Shown here one piece after another: positions 13,436 through 18,642 of a stretch of DNA of 18,642 bases. Each line of letters starts with the position of its first letter. Position 1 is the first letter of the stretch. Position numbers and translations under genes: made by a program. The notes beneath the pieces were generated by a model. That model ran no database searches. It saw only the letters and a list, made by a program, of their open reading frames with translations, and was not told the DNA's origin. Origin of the DNA: Gemmatimonadota bacterium (GTDB lineage Bacteria; Gemmatimonadota; Gemmatimonadetes; Gemmatimonadales; Gemmatimonadaceae); NCBI GenBank assembly GCA_947475795.1, contig CANJOX010000016.1, forward strand, positions 1-18,642, given 5' to 3'.

Positions 13436-14563
13436 TTACGGTTGGTTCAGACTGCCCGCCGCACCCACGGCGGCGGCGGGCGGTACCGACCGGCTGCTGC
13501 TGGCCTTGACCGGCGGCACCACCGGTGCAGCGCTCTTGGCGGCGCTGTCCATCGGGGCGAGCGAGTCAATCATCGGGCCGAGCCCCTGGAACGGCACGCC
13601 GTTCCAGTCGGCACGTCCCCACAGCGCCGGGTAATGCTTCACCATCTGTGCACCGTACAGCGGCTTGTACGCCCCGTTGTGGCAGGTGACGCACTGGGCC
13701 TTCGGGGCATCGCCCTGCTGGCCGAGGCGCACCGCGGGATACACCGGCTGCAGCGGCGAGAGATAGTTCTGGTTCACGTCGCGCAGCATCAGGATCCCGT
13801 GGTACGCGGTGACACGCGCCGGCGGTGCTTCCTTCCAGCTGGCGAACTGCCGGGAGTTGTGGCAGTACGTGCAGTTCACCCCCAGCGAGCGCGACTGCGA
13901 CATCATGAGCGCGTACGTCCACTCGGTCTGCTTCACCGAGCTGCGATTCATGTTGGACGGCGCCACCTCACGCGACACGACACGCGCGCCGTCACGATCG
14001 AGATAGTGCCGCAGATAGTCGGTCTGGCTCGAGTAGAACCAGAGGCCGTTCGGCAGCGGCTTCCCCATGTGACAGGTGTAGCACGTGACCCCGGTGTTCT
14101 TCACGTGCTGCGAGTACTGGCCGTTGATCTGCCGGGTCATCTGCAGCATGCGACGGGCGACGAGCTTCGTGTACAGCGGCTTGCCGTTGGGCAGCGTGTC
14201 CGACGCGAGGTTCGCGATGTTGTGGCAGTAGGCGCAGTTGCCGGTGCCGGCCACCCAGGTACTCATCGCCACCATCGTGCGGTTGAACTCACCCACCGAG
14301 ATGTCGTTGAGGACCTGCACGTTCTTCCACGGCAACGGCCCGGGCGGCGACGCGCCGGCCGGAGGGAGCGGCGCGGGAATCTTGACGGCGGCGAACTTCG
14401 CCTTCAGGTCGCCATGGTCGTAGTTCTGCTCCATGGCGGTGCCGCGATACCCCACTTGGACCGAGTCGGTCTTGGCATCGCCGCACGCGGCGAGCGAGAC
14501 CAGCACGAGCGGCGTGGCGACCGCCACGATGGAACGGCGAAGCGTGCTCGTGGTGCGGCTCAT
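13436..14563 (-). CDS. pufC: Reaction-centre tetrahaem cytochrome c subunit
   Basis: A 375-residue periplasmic cytochrome that re-reduces the photo-oxidised special pair. The start is ATG at 14563, overlapping the pufM stop as ATGA and preceded by GGAGG; the frame is open further upstream only within pufM. A signal sequence ends in lipobox LAAC with Cys27 as the lipid anchor. There are four CxxCH haem sites: CAYCH 110-114, CYTCH 161-165, CTYCH 231-235 and CVTCH 291-295. Met100, Met143 and Met220 or Met221 are plausible axial ligands for haems 1-3, and His153 (SQHVKN) for haem 4, by analogy with Blastochloris PufC. Residues of about 340-375 are Ala/Pro/Ser-rich with no expected fold. A terminator follows within about 80 bases. 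Confidence 0.96.
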   Translation of the reverse strand: MSRTTSTLRRSIVAVATPLVLVSLAACGDAKTDSVQVGYRGTAMEQNYDHGDLKAKFAAVKIPAPLPPAGASPPGPLPWKNVQVLNDISVGEFNRTMVAMSTWVAGTGNCAYCHNIANLASDTLPNGKPLYTKLVARRMLQMTRQINGQYSQHVKNTGVTCYTCHMGKPLPNGLWFYSSQTDYLRHYLDRDGARVVSREVAPSNMNRSSVKQTEWTYALMMSQSRSLGVNCTYCHNSRQFASWKEAPPARVTAYHGILMLRDVNQNYLSPLQPVYPAVRLGQQGDAPKAQCVTCHNGAYKPLYGAQMVKHYPALWGRADWNGVPFQGLGPMIDSLAPMDSAAKSAAPVVPPVKASSSRSVPPAAAVGAAGSLNQP

Positions 14564-15729
14564 GGCGTCTTTCCTCCGGCGGGCGGAGCAGGCGGCGTAG
14601 CGGGCGGTGTCGCCGCCGCCGGAGCGGCGGCGGGAGTGACGATGGCGGTGGAGTCCGCCGTCAGCGAATCCGTGGGGACCATGAGGGCGGCCGAGTCGGG
14701 CATGACCGCCGGTTGCGGTACGACATAGGTCGGGAAGGAATCCGGCGCCGTGCCCTGATAGCGTCCGCGCAGCAGCTCCTGCTGCTCCGGGGTCAGCGTG
14801 TTCTGGTCCGGATACGGTGCGACGAGCCCATGCTTGACGCCCCACAGATACCAGTTGTCGACCACGGTGCCGGTGAGCAGGATGCCGATGCCGCCGGTGA
14901 AGGTGGTCAGGACGGCAAACCACCAGGCCCAGCGATGGATCGACTCCATCGTGGCGTTGAAGCCCATCGTCCAGCGCCAGAACAGCATCGAACGCTCGGC
15001 GGCCGTACCACGATCGGTGATCTGTTCGATTTCACGCTCGCCACCCAGCCGGGCCACGGCGAGGATCGTGGCGGCGTGCATGGCGAAGAGCACCGCGCTG
15101 CCGTACAGGAACACGATCGAGAGCGCGTGGAACGGATTGTAGTACAGGTTGCCGTAGCGGATCGAGAACGCCGACGTCCAGTCGAGGTGCGGGAACAGCC
15201 CGAACGGCACCATCTCGCTCCAACTACCCACGAGCAGCGGCTGGAAGAAGAAGCAGAGATACAGGAAGATCGCGGAGGCGAACGCCCAGGGCAGGTGCGT
15301 GCCCATGTTGAGCGCGGTCGCGCGGCGGTACACCCGTACCCACCAGAGCAGGATGCTGACGGTCAGGAAGAAGCCCGCCATGAGGTACCAGCCGCCCTGC
15401 TGCAGCGGTGGTACGCGCAATCCATACTGGGGCGGCGGTGGTTCGAGGGCGAGCCACGGCAGCTGCCGGATGAATTCGATGGGATTCCAGCCGACGGAGG
15501 CCCACATGTTCAGGCCGATGATCTCGAAGGCGAGAAAGCCGAAGAGCAGGGACAGCGTGCCGGCCGTGCCGAGGTACACCGGTCCGATCTGCGCATCGCC
15601 GAACTTGCCGGCGAGATACGAGAAGGTGCCGCTGCCCACGCGGAGGCCTGGGGAATCCTCGATCGGCAGCCCCGTTTCGGGGACCGTGCGGACCTGCACG
15701 CGGGTGAAGAGATTCTGGTATTCGAGCAT
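14560..15729 (-). CDS. pufM: Reaction-centre M subunit with C-terminal extension
   Basis: A 389-residue five-helix membrane protein; the start at 15729 follows a strong GAGGAG that overlaps the pufL stop. Ligands line up with Rhodobacter M at an offset of -1: His201 (special-pair chlorophyll), His181 (accessory chlorophyll), and Fe ligands His218, Glu233 and His265; Tyr209 and Trp251 match M Tyr210 and Trp252. Asp45 in FGDAQIGP stands where Rhodobacter has Asn44. After the normal end (about residue 325) comes a tail of some 60 residues, rich in Pro, Ala, Thr and Ser (for example [21 protein letters not shown]). Being after helix E, the tail should be periplasmic, next to PufC. It sits between pufL and pufC as in other puf operons. 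Confidence 0.97.
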   Translation of the reverse strand: MLEYQNLFTRVQVRTVPETGLPIEDSPGLRVGSGTFSYLAGKFGDAQIGPVYLGTAGTLSLLFGFLAFEIIGLNMWASVGWNPIEFIRQLPWLALEPPPPQYGLRVPPLQQGGWYLMAGFFLTVSILLWWVRVYRRATALNMGTHLPWAFASAIFLYLCFFFQPLLVGSWSEMVPFGLFPHLDWTSAFSIRYGNLYYNPFHALSIVFLYGSAVLFAMHAATILAVARLGGEREIEQITDRGTAAERSMLFWRWTMGFNATMESIHRWAWWFAVLTTFTGGIGILLTGTVVDNWYLWGVKHGLVAPYPDQNTLTPEQQELLRGRYQGTAPDSFPTYVVPQPAVMPDSAALMVPTDSLTADSTAIVTPAAAPAAATPPATPPAPPAGGKTP

Positions 15730-15743
15730 GATGTCGATTCTCC

Positions 15744-16568
15744 TCAGCGCCAGATCGGAAGATTAAGCCACCAGCCCCACCACTCCGGCCAGCCCGAGGC
15801 CCAGAACGGCCCGGAGATCACGATGCAGATCGCGCTCCAGATGGCGGCGCCCATGGCCAGAAACAGGCCAAGGCGGTGAATGCCGATCGCGCCGATCGAG
15901 TAGCCGAGCAGGTCGCGAAAGAACACGTTTTCAGTTTCACTGGTACCGACCGGCGTACCCTTCTTCGGATTCGTGACCGACAGAATCAGCGACCCGTGCA
16001 TCGCGAGCGCGAGGCAGTTGGTGAAGAAGAAGGTGACGGCGATCATGTGCGCCGGATTGTAGTGGAAGTGCAGGTACTGGTACCCGACGTTCGACACCCA
16101 GTCGAGGTGCGAAAAGATGCCGTAAGGGAATCCATGTCCCCAGGCACCCAGCAGCACCGGACGGATCACGACGAGCGTGACGTAAGCGAGGACGGCTGCG
16201 CCGTACGCGTACGGGATGTGCATGCCCATGCCGAGCTTCCGGCTGATCTCCGCCTGCCGCAGCGCCCAGCTGCCGAAGGCGCCGATCGCGCACATCGTGA
16301 TGATTTGCCACAGTCCACCCTCGCGAAGCGGGGCGAAGCCGAGGCCATATTTGAGGTCTGGCGGCGCAATGGAAATCTGCCAGAGATTCCAGGTCGGCCC
16401 CATCGCGGCGCCCCAGACACAGAGCACCGTGCCGAGGACAATGAAGAAAATCGCGGCGACACCGAAAAAGCCCACGTAGAACGGACCGAACCAGAAATCG
16501 AAGAGATCTCCGCCGATCAGCGTGCCACCGCGAACCCGGTACTTCTTCTCAAAACTGAGCATCGCCAT
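15744..16568 (-). CDS. pufL: Reaction-centre L subunit
   Basis: A 274-residue five-helix membrane protein pairing with PufM to hold the special pair, pheophytins and quinones. The start is ATG at 16568, giving [15 protein letters not shown] (Rhodobacter: MALLSFERKYRVPGG) behind GGAGAAA; an in-frame ATG 23 codons upstream is not used, since it precedes the ribosome site and adds a non-homologous extension. At an offset of +1 to Rhodobacter numbering, His154 (accessory chlorophyll), His169, His174 (special pair), and Fe ligands His191 and His231 are all present. Two site differences stand out: Gln105 in place of Glu L104 (pheophytin hydrogen bond) and Asn214 in place of Asp L213 (QB proton path), while Glu L212 is kept as Glu213. 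Expression is probably lowered relative to the antenna genes by the hairpin upstream. Confidence 0.97.
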   Translation of the reverse strand: MAMLSFEKKYRVRGGTLIGGDLFDFWFGPFYVGFFGVAAIFFIVLGTVLCVWGAAMGPTWNLWQISIAPPDLKYGLGFAPLREGGLWQIITMCAIGAFGSWALRQAEISRKLGMGMHIPYAYGAAVLAYVTLVVIRPVLLGAWGHGFPYGIFSHLDWVSNVGYQYLHFHYNPAHMIAVTFFFTNCLALAMHGSLILSVTNPKKGTPVGTSETENVFFRDLLGYSIGAIGIHRLGLFLAMGAAIWSAICIVISGPFWASGWPEWWGWWLNLPIWR

Positions 16569-16612
16569 GGGCGATTTCTCCAAGCGAGCGACGAGGGCTG
16601 AGACTGGCGTCG

Positions 16613-16657
16613 GCCGGAGATGGCATCGCACCGACACGTGCGAATTGCCACTCCGGC
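16613..16657 (-). promoter_or_regulatory. Stable puf intercistronic hairpin between alpha' and pufL
   Basis: Three stacked stems of 7, 5 and 6 base pairs: GCCGGAG/CTCCGGC (16613-16619 with 16651-16657), TGGCA/TGCCA (16621-16625 with 16646-16650) and TCGCAC/GTGCGA (16626-16631 with 16638-16643). They are broken only by an A at 16620 and AT at 16644-16645, and the loop has six bases. It begins about 17 bases after the alpha' stop on the transcript and no T run follows. In Rhodobacter a hairpin at this place protects the pufBA segment from 3' decay and gives more antenna than reaction-centre protein. The fold is seen in the sequence; the function is inferred from position. Confidence 0.75.
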
Positions 16658-16673
16658 GTGGACGCGCGAAGAG

Positions 16674-16889
16674 TTACCGGCCGGGCGGGAGCGGCGACAT
16701 TTCTGCCCCAACCGCGGGGGCCGATACGCCGACCGGGGCCTGCGCGGCAGAGAGCGTCCCGTTTTCGATCCACGAGTAGCGCTGCGAGCTGAGCAGGATG
16801 AAATGAATGACGAACGCGAGCGCACCGACGAAGCCGGCGACGGCAATCATCACGCGACGCGGGTCATACATGAGCCATATCCGATGCAT
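16674..16889 (-). CDS. pufA: Light-harvesting alpha subunit, LH1-like (alpha')
   Basis: A 71-residue single-helix antenna polypeptide. Start ATG at 16889 follows AAGGAG. The opening MHRIWLMYDPRRVMIAV and core LAFVIHFILLSSQRYSW are those of LH1 alpha chains: His29 binds the bacteriochlorophyll Mg, and Trp40, 11 residues later, is the usual hydrogen-bonding position. A tail of about 31 residues (NGTLSAAQAP to the end, Pro/Ala/Ser-rich) follows on the periplasmic side, longer than in most LH1 alpha. It is the second of two alpha genes in this operon and lies nearest pufL, the position of pufA in standard pufBALM operons, so I take it as the LH1 chain that rings the reaction centre. That assignment between the two alphas is inference. 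Confidence 0.93.
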   Translation of the reverse strand: MHRIWLMYDPRRVMIAVAGFVGALAFVIHFILLSSQRYSWIENGTLSAAQAPVGVSAPAVGAEMSPLPPGR

Positions 16890-16898
16890 GACGGCTCC

Positions 16899-17069
16899 TT
16901 AACGGGTGGCGGCAGGGGCGGCCGTGTTCGCGTACGTCGCCTTGAGCGACGCGGGCCAGTTCAGCTGGCTGAAGGCAAACAGGTGCATGAACAGCACGGC
17001 GCCGGCGATAAACGAGCCGATGCCGCCCATGATCAAGTGCGGATCCAGCCCGATCCAAATACGGTACAT
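16899..17069 (-). CDS. Light-harvesting alpha subunit, second type
   Basis: A 56-residue ORF, easily missed for its size, started at ATG 17069 behind AGGAG and ended by TAA 16901-16899, nine bases before the next alpha gene. MYRIWIGLDPHLIMGGIGSF and VLFMHLFAFSQLNW carry the alpha-antenna plan: IW near the start, DP before the helix, His29 as chlorophyll ligand and an NW pair nine residues later. It differs strongly from the neighbouring alpha' (the helix is glycine-rich, His spacing to Trp is 9 rather than 11, and the tail is short), so it is not a recent duplicate. A separate alpha for a second antenna ring, such as the outer LHh ring described for G. phototrophica, would fit. It sits directly after the only beta gene here. 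The role is inference; the family is not. Confidence 0.88.
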   Translation of the reverse strand: MYRIWIGLDPHLIMGGIGSFIAGAVLFMHLFAFSQLNWPASLKATYANTAAPAATR

Positions 17070-17114
17070 GTCAGTCTCCTGGTTACGCTGTTGAGAGAGA
17101 TGGTCTGGCGAAGC

Positions 17115-17255
17115 CTAGAACCAGGGACGCCACGACCACGCCAACAGGTGCGCACCCACCGCGCCCAGGACCCACACACCCGTTCCCGCGATCCAGTACT
17201 TGTTGAAGCGGATCGCTTCCTCTTCCGTCATGCCGCTCTTCTCGTACATCGACAT
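17115..17255 (-). CDS. pufB: Light-harvesting beta subunit
   Basis: A 46-residue antenna beta chain. The start is ATG at 17255, five bases after GGAGG; the frame is open for 58 codons upstream but that region holds the promoter and leader. The sequence SGMTEEEAIRFNKYW leads into the helix GVWVLGAVGAHLLAWSWRPWF, with His36 as chlorophyll ligand and the standard WRPWF end. The residue 18 before this His, normally a conserved His (Rhodobacter ELHSVY), is Asn18 here. It is the first gene of the puf operon and the only beta in the window, although two alpha genes follow at 45 and 225 bases. It would pair with one or both, or another beta lies elsewhere in the genome. Confidence 0.94.
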   Translation of the reverse strand: MSMYEKSGMTEEEAIRFNKYWIAGTGVWVLGAVGAHLLAWSWRPWF

Positions 17256-17308
17256 CGAAACCTCCGGAATGTTTTCGAAGTTGCCGCGCTCGTCCCGCGC
17301 GGCTGGGG

Positions 17309-17334
17309 TGTCGTTCCCCGGTCGGGGTACGACA
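17309..17334. repeat. 26-base inverted repeat in the presumed puf leader
   Basis: TGTCGT (17309-17314) pairs with ACGACA (17329-17334) and CCCC (17316-17319) with GGGG (17324-17327), with one T-T mismatch and a four-base loop. It lies about 55 bases upstream of pufB, downstream of the likely promoter, so it would be in the mRNA leader. It could be an RNA hairpin or a DNA operator; its ends also read TGT...ACA. Confidence 0.6.
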
Positions 17335-17352
17335 TGGCCTGTTGAATGCGAG

Positions 17353-17370
17353 TGTAAACTGGGCCTGACA
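17353..17370. promoter_or_regulatory. PpsR/CrtJ-type operator, TGT-N12-ACA
   Basis: TGTAAACTGGGCCTGACA is a perfect match to the TGT-N12-ACA palindrome bound by PpsR (CrtJ), the oxygen- and light-responsive repressor of purple-bacterial photosynthesis genes. It sits between divergent pufB and bchO and overlaps the presumed -10 side of the pufB promoter, a position suited to repression. A second TGTAAA half-site starts at 17372 and an inverted TTACA at 17392. Motif match only; no ppsR gene is in the window. Confidence 0.65.
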
Positions 17371-17384
17371 CTGTAAACCGTCAA
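17356..17384 (-). promoter_or_regulatory. Candidate pufB promoter
   Basis: TTGACG on the minus strand (17384-17379) is a good -35; 17 bases later CAGTTT (17361-17356) is a poor -10, so an activator or a different sigma factor might be needed. It stands about 100 bases upstream of the pufB start. The PpsR-type box lies across its -10 region. Confidence 0.4.
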
Positions 17385-17397
17385 GTAAAACTTACAG
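17371..17397. repeat. Inverted repeat CTGTAA-N15-TTACAG beside the PpsR-type box
   Basis: CTGTAA (17371-17376) and TTACAG (17392-17397) form a perfect six-base inverted repeat directly next to the TGT-N12-ACA box and around the candidate -35. The spacing is seven bases longer than in a standard PpsR site, so it may be a distinct operator or two unpaired half-sites. Together with 17353 it gives three TGTAAA/TTTACA-like half-sites in 45 bases. Confidence 0.4.
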
Positions 17398-17438
17398 TTT
17401 TTCGAAGATTTCCTCCCCGCCCGTACCACTTCGTCCTC

Positions 17439-18320
17439 ATGTCACCCTCAAAACACGTGTCAGCGCTGGTGCAAATACCGGAAACCTGGCCGGATCGGGA
17501 CGTTTCGTCCTTTCACACCCTTGGCGCGGTCCGCTGGCACGTCCAACAGCGCGGACGTGGGCCGACCGTCCTCCTCCTCCACGGCACCGGCGGAGCGACA
17601 CACTCCTGGGCTGGTTGTATCGGGCCGCTCGCCCAGCGCTATCACGTCGTCGCCGTGGATCTGCCGGGGCACGGTTTCACGCAGGCCGCCTCCCCCGCCG
17701 CCCGCGCGGCGCAGCCGTTCGCGCTCGCCGACATGGCCACCGCACTGGGCGGACTTCTCCGCCACCTCGGCGCCGTCCCCCGCTTTGCCGTGGGGCACTC
17801 CGCTGGCATGCCCGTCCTCATGCAGCTGGCGCTACGGGGAGACATCGCGCCGCAACACATCCTCGGGGTCTGTCCCGCGCTCGTCGCGCCGCCGGCGTGG
17901 TACGTCTCGCTCGTGGCGCCTCTCCTCGCCACCATCGTCGAGTCCGACGCGGTCGCCAACGGCGGCGCCTGGATGGCCCAGCGCACCCGCCTCGTGCGCT
18001 TGATGCTCAGCAGTGCGGGCTCCCCGCTCACCGCGCCGCAGCTGGCCCGGTACGAGTGGCTCTGTCGGCAGCCCGACCATGTGCACGCCGCCCTCGCCAT
18101 GATGGCCCGCTGGGACCTCCCGGCGCTGATGCGGGAAGCGGCGACCCTTCGCACCCCGCTCACCCTGCTCGCCGGACGGCAGGATCGGTGGGTACCGCTC
18201 CCGTCGCTGCGCCGCGCCGCCGCGCGACTCCCCAGCGCGACCCTCGTGGACGTGCTCGGGGGCCATTTGCTCCCCGAAGAGCACCCCCACGAGGTGTTGG
18301 CGCGGATCGAGGGGCCGTAG
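17439..18320 (+). CDS. bchO: BchO-like alpha/beta hydrolase (putative Mg-chelatase accessory protein)
   Basis: A 293-residue alpha/beta hydrolase of the BchO type, found in photosynthesis clusters and annotated as a Mg-chelatase accessory protein, though its reaction is not established. After PETWPDRDVSSF, a BchO-like opening near residue 14-25, comes the oxyanion-hole LLLHGTGGATHSW (46-57). The nucleophile elbow is GHSAG (119-123) with Ser121, and the likely Asp249 (GRQDRWVP) and His276 (LGGHLLPEE) complete the triad. The start ATG 17439 has no clear ribosome site. It is divergent from pufB, sharing its operator region, and convergent with bchZ, the two stops being two bases apart. In many purple bacteria bchZ runs straight into pufB, so this gene interrupts that link in the opposite direction. 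Confidence 0.88.
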   Translation: MSPSKHVSALVQIPETWPDRDVSSFHTLGAVRWHVQQRGRGPTVLLLHGTGGATHSWAGCIGPLAQRYHVVAVDLPGHGFTQAASPAARAAQPFALADMATALGGLLRHLGAVPRFAVGHSAGMPVLMQLALRGDIAPQHILGVCPALVAPPAWYVSLVAPLLATIVESDAVANGGAWMAQRTRLVRLMLSSAGSPLTAPQLARYEWLCRQPDHVHAALAMMARWDLPALMREAATLRTPLTLLAGRQDRWVPLPSLRRAAARLPSATLVDVLGGHLLPEEHPHEVLARIEGP

Positions 18321-18322
18321 TG

Positions 18323-18642
18323 CTACGCGGTCGCGCCGGCGAGTCCGCGCCGTGAGGCCAGCACGTGATCGCGCGTGACGACCGGATCGTTCAGGTCGCG
18401 CGCGTCCTTTTCGGAAAGATCCCGCAGCCGCTTCGCCGCGCTGATGCGGATCAGGATCGGGTACGTCTCCACGATCTCGTCGAACGCGCTCTTCGCCTCG
18501 TCGTCCCACGGCAGCTCCTTGTGCATGCGCGCAGGCGTGGCGTCGATTTTGTCCATGTCCGTACCCAACGGCAGGATGTGAAACAGCGCATCGAACAGCT
18601 GGTTGCACACTTCCTGAATCAAGTACGTCGCGCCCGAGTAGC
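18323..18642 (-). CDS. bchZ: Chlorophyllide a reductase subunit Z, 3' part
   Basis: The frame is open from the right edge of the window to TAG at 18325-18323, giving the last 106 whole codons of a protein normally about 490 residues. BchZ with BchY and BchX reduces ring B of chlorophyllide a on the way to bacteriochlorophyll a. The visible part, [20 protein letters not shown], then [20 protein letters not shown] and [14 protein letters not shown], matches my memory of the BchZ carboxy end. The first residue sometimes called as a start here (TTG at 18622) is internal. BchY is an alternative, but the LVRISAAK-like block and the place next to the puf genes fit BchZ. Confidence 0.88.
   Translation of the reverse strand, partial: YSGATYLIQEVCNQLFDALFHILPLGTDMDKIDATPARMHKELPWDDEAKSAFDEIVETYPILIRISAAKRLRDLSEKDARDLNDPVVTRDHVLASRRGLAGATA

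Noticed and set aside
13280..14728. Long plus-strand frame of 482 codons opposite pufC
   Set aside because: High GC leaves antisense frames open. Its composition is His/Arg/Ala-rich with no family resemblance, and the minus strand here encodes PufC with four CxxCH motifs.
14713..15879. Plus-strand frame of 388 codons opposite pufM and pufL
   Set aside because: Antisense shadow of clear reaction-centre genes; rich in Arg, Glu and His with no hydrophobic or domain pattern.
16569..16637. Earlier in-frame ATG for pufL, 23 codons upstream
   Set aside because: It lies within the intercistronic hairpin region and before the GGAG ribosome site, and PufL homology begins at MAMLSF.
16613..16657. The hairpin as a Rho-independent terminator
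   Set aside because: No T run follows on the minus strand, and pufL, pufM and pufC continue downstream with close spacing.
17256..17429. Upstream extension of the pufB frame
   Set aside because: It would run over the leader inverted repeat, the PpsR-type box and the promoter, and gives no antenna-like sequence.

Overview
The window is most of a photosynthesis gene cluster for bacteriochlorophyll a and a type-2 (quinone) reaction centre. It is GC-rich and densely packed, with genes often joined by 1-11 base overlaps. Gene content is of purple-bacterial type. Several details fit a phototrophic Gemmatimonadota (Gemmatimonas phototrophica-like) better than a proteobacterium: a reaction-centre H subunit split into two ORFs, two different alpha antenna genes behind one beta gene, a tetrahaem PufC, and acsF placed between bchM and lhaA. 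That assignment rests on recognition from memory and was not tested by a search.

Plus strand, 1-12751: bchN (3' part)-bchB-bchH-bchL-bchM-small membrane ORF-acsF-lhaA-puhA (TM part)-puhA (cytoplasmic part)-puhB-puhC. This looks like one operon with gaps of at most 28 bases. It holds the dark protochlorophyllide reductase (BchN, B and L), the large Mg-chelatase subunit (BchH), the next two steps (BchM methyl transfer, AcsF oxygen-dependent ring E closure), and assembly factors for the antenna and reaction centre (LhaA, PuhB, PuhC) with the H subunit. AcsF, and no BchE in the window, point to synthesis under oxygen.

Minus strand, 18642-12771: bchZ (3' part), then, after an inverted bchO on the plus strand, the puf operon pufB-alpha-alpha'-pufL-pufM-pufC. 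It ends in a Rho-independent-type terminator at about 13323-13356. Downstream on the same strand is a lipoprotein gene with its own candidate promoter, convergent with puhC.

The 183-base pufB-bchO intergenic region carries a perfect TGT-N12-ACA (PpsR/CrtJ-type) box, further TGTAAA half-sites, a candidate pufB promoter and a 26-base inverted repeat in the presumed puf leader. A stable 45-base hairpin lies between the alpha' gene and pufL, where purple bacteria use a hairpin to protect antenna mRNA.

Points most worth a second look: the two-piece H subunit with its own internal Shine-Dalgarno; the one-beta/two-alpha antenna set; the lipoprotein as a candidate extra reaction-centre component; reaction-centre residue changes (L213 Asn with an Asp near M44, and L104 Gln); a proline/alanine-rich tail on PufM; and bchO interrupting the usual bchZ-puf linkage. 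No tRNA, rRNA, CRISPR array, insertion sequence or integrase was seen.
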